Below the pieces are notes generated by a model that had not been told where the DNA came from, ran no database searches, and saw only the letters and a program-made list of their open reading frames with translations. DNA of 64,000 nt from Streptomyces polyasparticus (GTDB lineage Bacteria > Actinomycetota > Actinomycetes > Streptomycetales > Streptomycetaceae). Position 1 is the first letter of the stretch; every line of letters begins with the position of its first letter. Where the stretch lies: the NCBI RefSeq assembly GCF_014493765.1, contig NZ_JACTVJ010000005.1:62001-126000 (forward strand). Reading direction: 5' to 3'. This document shows, piece after piece, positions 58,115 to 64,000 of this stretch. The position numbers and the translations under genes are program-made.

Positions 58115-59041
58115 TCACGCTCCCTTGCGCATGCCGCGCAGCTGCACCACGTAGGCGACGATCATCGTGATCACGCCCATCACGATGGCGACCGTCGCGG
58201 AGTAGTTCTGCTGCTGGCCGGCGAAGGACAGCGAGTACGTGTAGTAGTTCGGGGTGAAGTCGGTGGTGATGGCGTTCGGCGCGAGCTTCTGCAGGATCGC
58301 GGGCTCGTTGAAGAGCTGGAAGCTGCCGATGACCGAGAAGATCGTGGCGATGACCAGCGCCCCGCGGATCGCGGGCAGCTTGATCGCCGTGATGACCCGC
58401 CACTGTCCTGCGCCGTCGATCTGGGCCGCCTCGTACAGAGAGTGCGGCACGACCCGCAGCGCGGCGTAGAAGATCAGCATGTTGTAGCCGACGAACTCCC
58501 AGGTCACGATGTTGCCGATGGAGGCGAGGACCAGGTCGGCGGAGAGCGGGTCGGGCAGGCTCACACCGAGCGCGGAGTCGATGTCGCCCACCAGGCCGTA
58601 GCGGGTGCCGTACATGAAGCCCCACATGAGGGTGGCGACGACGGCGGGCACCGCGTACGGCAGGAAGACGGTGATCCGGAAGAAGTCCTTGCCGTACAGG
58701 CGGCCGCTGTCGATGGCGAGCGCGACGAGCAGGGCGACGCCGAGCATGATCGGCACCTGGATCAGCAGGAAGAGTCCGACGCGGAAGACGCCGTCCCAGA
58801 ACTGGCTGTCCTGGAGGGCCAACTGGTAGTTCTCCAGGCCCACGAAGCGCGTTCCGCCGATGAGTTGTGTACGGAACAGGCTCAGATGGACCGAGTACGC
58901 GAGCGGCGCCAGGAAGACCACCGCGAAGACCAGCGCGAACGGGCCGATGAATCCCCAGCCCTTCCACGAGCGGCGCGTTCTGCGCACCGGTGGCCCGGCC
59001 GGGCTTCGGCCGATGGCGGCCGACGGTTGAAGCGTCGTCAT
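58115..59041 (-). CDS. Carbohydrate ABC transporter permease (MalF type, galactan importer)
   Basis: A 308-residue permease. It has a cytoplasmic tail, then GWGFIGPFALVFAVVFLAPLAY as first helix and YEAAQIDGAGQWRVITAIKLP as the EAA loop. It is the first gene of the galactan operon and is divergent from the LacI gene across a 340-bp region containing two palindromic operators. It works with the next permease and the frameshifted binding lipoprotein. Confidence 0.9.
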   Translation of the reverse strand: MTTLQPSAAIGRSPAGPPVRRTRRSWKGWGFIGPFALVFAVVFLAPLAYSVHLSLFRTQLIGGTRFVGLENYQLALQDSQFWDGVFRVGLFLLIQVPIMLGVALLVALAIDSGRLYGKDFFRITVFLPYAVPAVVATLMWGFMYGTRYGLVGDIDSALGVSLPDPLSADLVLASIGNIVTWEFVGYNMLIFYAALRVVPHSLYEAAQIDGAGQWRVITAIKLPAIRGALVIATIFSVIGSFQLFNEPAILQKLAPNAITTDFTPNYYTYSLSFAGQQQNYSATVAIVMGVITMIVAYVVQLRGMRKGA

Positions 59042-59086
59042 CGTGCGTCCCTCGCTCTGCGTGCTGCGTCCTCGCGGGCGGTACCG

Positions 59087-59102
59087 ATGTTTGCGTAAAC
59101 AT
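59087..59102. promoter_or_regulatory. LacI operator O1
   Basis: ATGTTTGCGTAAACAT is a 16-bp palindrome with one mismatched pair, 46 bp upstream of the first permease gene. It differs by one base from the perfect copy 44 bp away. Confidence 0.8.
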
Positions 59103-59130
59103 CTCGGCGAGCAAGTGACCGCTGACTGTT

Positions 59131-59146
59131 ATGTTTACGTAAACAT
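59131..59146. promoter_or_regulatory. LacI operator O2 (perfect palindrome)
   Basis: ATGTTTACGTAAACAT is a perfect 16-bp palindrome with the central CG typical of LacI-family sites. With O1 it brackets the probable promoter region between the permease operon and the regulator gene. Confidence 0.85.
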
Positions 59147-59382
59147 CCGGTGGCGGCATGTCTACACTGCCGTGCGGAAGGCGGTCAAGGGTCGGCCGGC
59201 GAGCGGATACAGCGACGGTGAGGCAGACGGTGACAGCAGCAGCGCGGGGCGCCTCGGCCCCAAAGAAGCTGTTGTCGAACCCCGCTTCGGATCAGACCGA
59301 GGGGTCTGGTGCCGTCGAATCCAAGGCGAAGGAAGGAGCCATGGCGGAGCCATGGCGACTGACGACAACGCAGGAGGCGGCG

Positions 59383-60438
59383 GTGCCAGACACCTCGGGC
59401 CCGGAGCGGGGTTCGACAACAGCTTCTCAGGGCGGACGGCGTCCACGCGGCGCCTCGATGGCGGACGTCGCGCGGGTCGCGGGGGTCTCCTCGCAGACGG
59501 TCTCCCGCGTCTCGAACGGGTTCTCCGGGGTGAACGAGGAGACCCGCGAGCGGGTCCTGGCCGCCATGAAGGAGCTGGACTACCGGCCCAACAGCGCGGC
59601 GCGCGCCCTCAAGCGCGGCAAGTTCCACACCATAGGCGTCATCACGTTCACGCTCTCGACCACCGGCAACGTCCGCACACTCGAGGGCATCGCGACGGCA
59701 GCGGCCCAGGCTGGCTACGCGGTCACGCTGCTCCCGGTCGCGGTGCCCACGCAGGACGAGGTGCACGGCGCCTTCTCGCGGCTCGGCGAGCTCGCGGTGG
59801 ACGCGGTGATCGTCATCATGGAGGTCCACCTGCTCGACTCCAGCCGGCTCACTTTGCCGCCCCACGTCCAGGTCGTCGTCGTGGACTCGGACGCGGGCGA
59901 TCGCTTCACGGTGGTGGACACGGACCAGGCGGGCGGCACCCGCGACGCCGTACGCCATCTCCTCGGCCTCGGCCACGAGACGGTGTGGCACCTGGCGGGC
60001 CCATCCAGCTCCTTCGCGGCGCAGCGCCGGGCGGACGCCTGGCGTACGGCACTTGAGGAGGCGGGCCGTGCGGTGCCGCCCCTCATGCGGGGCGACTGGT
60101 CGGCGGAGTCCGGCTACCGCGTCGGCCTGGAGCTCGCGGAGCGTCCCGACTGCAAAGCGGTGTTCGCGGCCAACGACCAGATGGCGCTCGGCCTGTTGCG
60201 CGCCCTGCACGAGCGCGGCCGCAGGGTGCCCGAGGACGTGTCGGTGATCGGCTTCGACGACATCCCGGAGTCGGGCTCGTTCCTGCCGCCCCTGACCACC
60301 GTCCACCAGGACTTCGCGGAGGTCGGCCGGCTGTGCGTGGAGAGCGCGCTGCGGCAGGTACGGCGCGGAGCGGCGGAACGGGGCACGACCCTGGTGCCTA
60401 CGCGCTTGGTGGTACGGGAGAGCACGGGGCCCGCGTAG
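59383..60438 (+). CDS. LacI-family repressor of the galactan operon
   Basis: A 351-residue repressor. The HTH reads 'MADVARVAGVSSQTVSRVSN', the hinge helix is RPNSAARALKRG, and the sensor domain has HTIGVITFTLSTTGN, VVVVDSDAGDRFTVVDTDQAGGTRDAV, CKAVFAANDQMALGLLRALHERGR and VIGFDDIPESGSFLPPLTTVHQDF. GTG 59383 follows a perfect AGGAGG box 5 nt away; ATG 59341, with an AAGGAAGGAG box, would add 14 residues and cannot be excluded. It is divergent from the permease operon and probably represses it until a galactose-containing sugar binds. Confidence 0.9.
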   Translation: MPDTSGPERGSTTASQGGRRPRGASMADVARVAGVSSQTVSRVSNGFSGVNEETRERVLAAMKELDYRPNSAARALKRGKFHTIGVITFTLSTTGNVRTLEGIATAAAQAGYAVTLLPVAVPTQDEVHGAFSRLGELAVDAVIVIMEVHLLDSSRLTLPPHVQVVVVDSDAGDRFTVVDTDQAGGTRDAVRHLLGLGHETVWHLAGPSSSFAAQRRADAWRTALEEAGRAVPPLMRGDWSAESGYRVGLELAERPDCKAVFAANDQMALGLLRALHERGRRVPEDVSVIGFDDIPESGSFLPPLTTVHQDFAEVGRLCVESALRQVRRGAAERGTTLVPTRLVVRESTGPA

Positions 60439-60443
60439 CGCTC

Positions 60444-60579
60444 AGGCGCAGGGCAGCACGGGGCCGGCGCAGCACTGAGGCGCAGGGCAGCACGGGGCCG
60501 GCGCAGCACTGAGGCGCAGGACAGCACGGGACCGGCGCAGCACTGAGGCGCAGGACAGCACGGGACCGGCGCAGCGCTG
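60444..60579. repeat. 34-bp tandem repeat, four copies
   Basis: Copies at 60444-60477, 60478-60511, 60512-60545 and 60546-60579 are nearly identical (core GGCGCAGG and CAGCACGGG). The end of the LacI gene just before them (GAGCACGGGGCCCGCGTAG) resembles the unit, so the array seems to have grown from the 3' end of that gene. The rest of 60439-60869 holds a CCCGCA hexanucleotide run (about 60622-60675), a CA-rich stretch and no gene before the L,D-transpeptidase. Confidence 0.92.
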
Positions 60580-60621
60580 ACGCACGGCCGCCTCCGATGG
60601 CCCGAGCACAGACCTCTCACC

Positions 60622-60675
60622 GCACCCGCACCCGCCCCTGCACCCGCACCCGCACCCGCACCCGCACCCGCACAC
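60622..60675. repeat. CCCGCA hexanucleotide run
   Basis: About nine mostly exact CCCGCA units follow the 34-bp repeats. They look like a simple slippage tract and show no coding potential. Confidence 0.85.
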
Positions 60676-60869
60676 CAGACATCGCACACCACACACCGCA
60701 CACCGCAAGGCCCCTCCCGCACGGGACTTCCGCCCCCGCCCCAACAGGCCACAGGACCCGAACGTCTCCCAGATCACACCGGCATTCCGCGAATTCTCCA
60801 TGCGCTACGCAACCGCACGTCCCGTTTTGGACTCATCCGGTACGGACTGCATCGCTTTGGAGGACTTCC

Positions 60870-62072
60870 GTGAGTCGTACACGCCGTCACCCGCTCCCCC
60901 GCCACACGGCCCGCACCGCCGCATTCGCCGGTGCCGCGGCCCTCGCCGTCACGCTCACCGCGTGCTCGGGCGGGCAAGGCGGCGACGGCAAGTCCGCCCT
61001 GCAGACCGGCGCCAAGGTCTCTGTGGCCGGCAACAAGGCAGGACAGCCGGTCAAGGTGACTTCGGGCGACGGCGCCCTCAAGAGCGTGGCCGTCAAGACC
61101 TCGGAGGGCGAGGACCTGGCCGGGAAGATATCGGCCGACGGAAAGTCCTGGACCTCGGACCGGGTCGCCGCGCCCGGCACCACGTACAAGATCGATGTGA
61201 AGGACGACCAGGGCCGCAGCGCACAGGAGTCCGTCACCACACAGAAGCCCGACAAGGTCAACAAGGTCACGTTCGCTCCCGGGAACGCGGACTCGGTCGG
61301 CGTGGCCCAGCCGCTGTCGATCACCTTCGACCACCCGGTGAAGAACAAGGCCGACGTCGAGAAGCACCTCAAGGTCACCACCTCGGACAACACCGAGGGC
61401 TCCTGGGGCTGGATCAAGGACTACTCGGGCAGGGACCGCGTCGACTGGCGCCCCAAGGAGTACTGGAAGTCCGGTACGAAGGTGAAGGTCGAGGCCGACC
61501 TCGACGGCATCGACTCGGGTGACGGCGGCTGGTTCGTCCGCGACTACGACATGGACGTCACCATCGGCAGGAACCAGGCGATCAAGGTCGACCTCGACAG
61601 CAAGCAGCTGACGTTCCTGCGCGACGGCCAGGTGGTGAAGACGATCCCGGTCGCGGCCGGCACCCCGGGCGGCGAGAAGGCCTCCTGGAGCGGCAAGCTG
61701 GTGCTCATGCGCAAGGAGGGCACCATCCGGATGACCTCGCAGAGCGTGGGATTGGGCGACGCCTACGACAAGATGGTCGACGACTCGATGCGCGTGACCC
61801 AGTCCGGCATGTACCTGCACGCCGCGCCCTGGAACAACGGCAACTTCGGCAAGGTCAACAACAGTTCGGGCTGCGTCGGCATGAGCAAGGCGGACGCGGA
61901 CTGGGTCTACACGCAGGCCCAGGCCGGAGACCCGGTCGAGGTCACGGGCCAGGGCTCGAAGGGGCAGCCCCAGTCGGGCAACGGCTACACCGAGTGGAAC
62001 CTCAGCTGGGCCCAGTGGCAGGCCAAGAGCGCGCTGCACGCGGACGCGACCGGCACGGGCGGCGCCAACTAA
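60870..62072 (+). CDS. L,D-transpeptidase lipoprotein with Ig-like domains
   Basis: A 400-residue cell-wall enzyme. The signal ends in the lipobox LTAC (Cys32). Two Ig-like domains follow: TSEGEDLAGKISADGKSW, then VAQPLSITFDHPVKNKADVEKHL with GWIKDYSGRDRVDWRPKEYW. The YkuD catalytic domain (about 235-365) has IKVDLDSKQLTFLRDGQVV, His317 in MYLHAAPW and the catalytic Cys335 in NNSSGCVGMS. It makes 3-3 cross-links in peptidoglycan. In the usual SHGC motif the His is Ser here. GTG 60870 has a GGAGGA box about 7 nt upstream. The C-terminal tail ends in YTEWNLSWAQWQAKSALHA. Confidence 0.9.
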   Translation: MSRTRRHPLPRHTARTAAFAGAAALAVTLTACSGGQGGDGKSALQTGAKVSVAGNKAGQPVKVTSGDGALKSVAVKTSEGEDLAGKISADGKSWTSDRVAAPGTTYKIDVKDDQGRSAQESVTTQKPDKVNKVTFAPGNADSVGVAQPLSITFDHPVKNKADVEKHLKVTTSDNTEGSWGWIKDYSGRDRVDWRPKEYWKSGTKVKVEADLDGIDSGDGGWFVRDYDMDVTIGRNQAIKVDLDSKQLTFLRDGQVVKTIPVAAGTPGGEKASWSGKLVLMRKEGTIRMTSQSVGLGDAYDKMVDDSMRVTQSGMYLHAAPWNNGNFGKVNNSSGCVGMSKADADWVYTQAQAGDPVEVTGQGSKGQPQSGNGYTEWNLSWAQWQAKSALHADATGTGGAN

Positions 62073-62075
62073 TCT

Positions 62076-62114
62076 TTACCAGCGCGTAACTTACCGACGG
62101 GTTACCCCTGGTAA
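62076..62114. promoter_or_regulatory. Cluster of TTAC-n-GTAA palindromic sites
   Basis: TTACCAGCGCGTAA (62076-62089) and TTACCCCTGGTAA (62102-62114) flank a third imperfect one (TTACCGACGGGTTA, 62091-62104). The TGACG/CGTCA inverted repeat follows at 62120-62133. Such sites in lipid- and ester-metabolism genes of actinobacteria are often bound by TetR-family repressors. They lie 55-95 bp upstream of the hydrolase start. Confidence 0.5.
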
Positions 62115-62168
62115 TGAACTGACGTTACCGTCAGGTCACTTTGCACTGACACGAGTGAGGAGTGACCC

Positions 62169-63773
62169 GTGGGACTGCCGCACAAGCCCCTTCGCACCGC
62201 CCTCCGCACCACCTCGATCAGCACGCTCTCCACGGCCCTCGTCGCGGGCGCCGCCTTCGGCCTGGCCCCGGCCACCGCCCAGGCGGCGCCCGCGACGCAG
62301 GCCGCAGCGGCGGCGGATGTACGGTTCGTCGACATCACCGGCGACGGCGGCACCGTGCTCAAGGCCAATGTCTTCACCCCGGCCGGCGCCCAGGCCGGGC
62401 AGAGATTCCCGGCCATCGTGCTGCCCACCAGCTGGGCCACCCCGCAGATCGAGTACATCGCCCAGGCACAGCAGCTCGCCGACTCCGGTTATGTCGTGGT
62501 GAGTTACAACTCCCGCGGCTTCTGGCAGTCCGGCGGCAACATCGAGGTGGCCGGCGCCCCGGACATCGCCGACGCCTCGCGGGTCATCGACTGGACGCTG
62601 GCCAACACCCCGGCCGATCCCGAGAAGGTCGGCATGGCCGGTGTCTCGTACGGCGCGGGCATCTCGCTGCTCACCGCCGCACACGACAAGCGGGTCAAGG
62701 CGGTCGGCGCGCTGAGCGGCTGGGCGGACCTGATCGAGTCGATCTACTCGGGCCGCACCCAGCACGTCCAGGCCGCGGGCCTGCTCACCGGCGCGGGCTT
62801 CCTCACCGGCCGCCCGAGCCCCGAACTCCAGCAGATCATGAAGGACTTCCTCGGCTCGAACCTGGCCAAGGAGCAGGAAATGATCGACTGGGGCCGCAAG
62901 CGCTCCCCCGCCACGTATCTCGGTCAGCTGAACGCCAACAAGCCCGCAGTGATGCTGGCGAACGCCTGGGGCGACACGATCTTCCCGCCGAATCAGTACG
63001 CGAAGTTCTTCGAGCAGTACGCCGGTCCCAAGCGCCTGGAGTTCCGCCCGGGCGACCATGCAACGGCCGAGGCGACCGGCCTGCTCGGCCTGCCCAATGA
63101 CGTCTGGACGAATACGCGGCGCTGGTTCGACCACCACCTCAAGGGCATGGACAACGGCATCGACCGCGAGCAGCCCGTCCAGCTCAAGTCACGCTCCACA
63201 GAGGCCTACGAGGGCTACGCGGACTGGAAGTCGGTGGGCGCGGCCACGGCCCGTATCCCCCTGAACGACACCGAGCACCTCTTCGCGAACGTCGACTCCG
63301 GCGCGAACGGCGGCATCGTGCTGCTCTCCAACGCGCTCGACCAGTTCCTGAAGCTGCCGCCCACCGCCTCGATCCCGCTACTTCCCCGGTCGTTCGCCGC
63401 CGTCTGGCAGTCCGGGCGGTACGACACCGCTCGCCAGGTGCGCGGGACCACGAAGCTGCACACCACGGTGACCAGCACGAAGCCGAGCGGCACCCTCGTC
63501 GCGTATCTCTACGACGTGGGGCCGCTCGGCGTCGGCAAGCTGGTCTCCCACGCGCCGTACACCTTCCACGACCGCACCCCGGGACAACCGTTCGGCGTGG
63601 ATCTGGAGTTGTTCTCCACCGCCTACGACGTCCCCGAGGGGCACAGACTCGCCTTGGTGATCGACACGGTCGACCCGCTCTACATCGAACACAACCCGAC
63701 CGGCGCGCAGCTGACCTTCTCCTCTCCCGCGACTGACCCGTCGTATGTGACGGTGCCGCTGCGCGAGAAGTGA
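62169..63773 (+). CDS. Secreted CocE/NonD-like (S15-type) alpha/beta hydrolase
   Basis: A 534-residue exported hydrolase. The signal peptide (LRTTSISTLSTALVAGAAFG, cut near AQA-APA) is followed by an alpha/beta fold: FPAIVLPTSWATPQIEYIAQ, VVVSYNSRGFWQSGGNIEVAG, the nucleophile Ser160 in AGVSYGAGISL, Asp269 in ANAWGDTIFP and His297 in RPGDHATAEA. A C-terminal jelly-roll X-Pro-dipeptidyl-peptidase-like domain (RGTTKLHTTVTSTKPSGTL) completes it. Members are esterases or peptidases; the substrate is unknown. GTG 62169 has an AGGAG box at 62157-62161. Confidence 0.87.
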   Translation: MGLPHKPLRTALRTTSISTLSTALVAGAAFGLAPATAQAAPATQAAAAADVRFVDITGDGGTVLKANVFTPAGAQAGQRFPAIVLPTSWATPQIEYIAQAQQLADSGYVVVSYNSRGFWQSGGNIEVAGAPDIADASRVIDWTLANTPADPEKVGMAGVSYGAGISLLTAAHDKRVKAVGALSGWADLIESIYSGRTQHVQAAGLLTGAGFLTGRPSPELQQIMKDFLGSNLAKEQEMIDWGRKRSPATYLGQLNANKPAVMLANAWGDTIFPPNQYAKFFEQYAGPKRLEFRPGDHATAEATGLLGLPNDVWTNTRRWFDHHLKGMDNGIDREQPVQLKSRSTEAYEGYADWKSVGAATARIPLNDTEHLFANVDSGANGGIVLLSNALDQFLKLPPTASIPLLPRSFAAVWQSGRYDTARQVRGTTKLHTTVTSTKPSGTLVAYLYDVGPLGVGKLVSHAPYTFHDRTPGQPFGVDLELFSTAYDVPEGHRLALVIDTVDPLYIEHNPTGAQLTFSSPATDPSYVTVPLREK

Positions 63774-63779
63774 TCTCCG

Positions 63780-63827
63780 GCTGCTGCCGGGTGGGGTGCT
63801 CGTTGCTACTGCCTCCCCGGCAGCAGC
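63780..63827. terminator. Convergent hairpin
   Basis: 12-bp perfect arms (63780-63791 and 63816-63827, 24-nt loop) lie after the hydrolase stop; the right arm falls inside the end of the convergent gene. Confidence 0.45.
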
Positions 63828-64000
63828 GTCCCTGGTTCGGCCGGTGCGACATCCACGGCCTCGACCTTCGGATTGCGCTGCTGTCGTTTGGACACCCAGG
63901 TGGCGAACCAGGACAGGAGCATGCACATCCCGATGTAGATCGGCGAGATCACCATCACCACGGGGATGAACGGCAGATCGTAGTCGAGATTCGACGCGAT
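63806..64000 (-). CDS. C-terminal end of a membrane protein, possibly a transporter permease (partial)
   Basis: The right edge holds the last 64 residues of a minus-strand gene ending at TAG 63806-63808. It shows a hydrophobic helix (FIPVVMVISPIYIGMCMLLS), an aromatic segment WFATWV, a basic cytoplasmic end (SKRQQR) and an acidic/proline tail. This resembles the end of an ABC permease or similar carrier, but too little is visible to decide the family. Confidence 0.5.
   Translation of the reverse strand: MASNLDYDLPFIPVVMVISPIYIGMCMLLSWFATWVSKRQQRNPKVEAVDVAPAEPGTLLPGRQ

Noticed and set aside
60444-60579. Regularly repeated 34-bp units as a possible CRISPR array
   Set aside because: Units abut without unique spacers, and no cas genes are present. 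The same holds for the 27-bp array at 30001 and the 32-bp array at 26749.

Overview
The window is chromosomal DNA of a Streptomyces-type actinobacterium. GC content is very high with strong third-position GC bias, GTG and TTG starts are frequent, Shine-Dalgarno boxes are clear, and the exported proteins carry Tat or lipoprotein signals typical of soil actinomycetes. No rRNA, tRNA, CRISPR array, integrase, transposase or replication origin was seen.

The content is dominated by carbohydrate acquisition. (1) 1-1101: the end of a dienelactone-hydrolase-like gene, a VOC protein and an NTF2-like protein, closed by a perfect 16-bp hairpin. (2) 1145-4852: a large secreted subtilase. (3) 5033-22123: a 17-kb sugar locus. 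It holds two ABC importer operons on the minus strand: permease, permease, binding lipoprotein, GH36 alpha-galactosidase and ROK regulator; then GH114 endo-alpha-1,4-polygalactosaminidase, Tat lipoprotein, two permeases, PfkB kinase and GH4 glycosidase. Between and beside them are plus-strand genes for a secreted DUF4832 protein, a Gfo/Idh oxidoreductase and a DeoR regulator. The enzyme set suggests uptake of alpha-linked galactose or galactosamine glycans. (4) 22170-24500: a LacI regulator with a perfect palindromic operator and a Tat-exported beta-propeller glycosidase-like protein.

(5) 24625-29568: a frameshifted MFS transporter, an MmyB-like regulator preceded by 32-bp tandem repeats, an SDR, and an NfeD/SPFH membrane pair. 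(6) 29492-36300: a region with decay. It has an FAD/NAD(P)-binding pseudogene remnant, 27-bp tandem repeats, a secreted RICIN protein, an unusual 714-residue TIM-barrel-like protein, a ROK regulator and the truncated head of a GH31 enzyme. (7) 36301-39261: a GlxA-type AraC regulator, a GAPDH and a PAS-ANTAR protein. (8) 39330-42985: three enzymes of reductive pyrimidine catabolism (dihydropyrimidinase, omega-aminotransferase, beta-ureidopropionase).

(9) 43261-51508: an uncharacterised helical protein, a PPOX/F420 protein, a tandem pair of alginate-lyase-family proteins, a divergent HxlR regulator/NAD(P)-binding oxidoreductase pair, a divergent XRE/methionine aminopeptidase pair that looks leaderless on both sides, a GH75 chitosanase and a membrane-anchored unknown. 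(10) 51554-60438: a galactan locus with a LacI regulator (two ATGTTTACGTAAACAT-type operators) divergent from permease, permease, binding protein (frameshifted), GH42 beta-galactosidase and secreted GH30-RICIN galactanase. (11) 60439-64000: 34-bp tandem repeats, an L,D-transpeptidase lipoprotein, a secreted CocE-like hydrolase behind a cluster of TTAC-n-GTAA operator-like sites, and the tail of a membrane protein gene.

Together these genes describe an organism that secretes glycanases (GH114, GH75, GH30, alginate-lyase family, DUF4832), imports the fragments through ABC importers (the ATPase is not encoded here and may be a shared MsiK-type subunit), cleaves them inside the cell (GH36, GH4, GH42) and controls each locus with its own local repressor.
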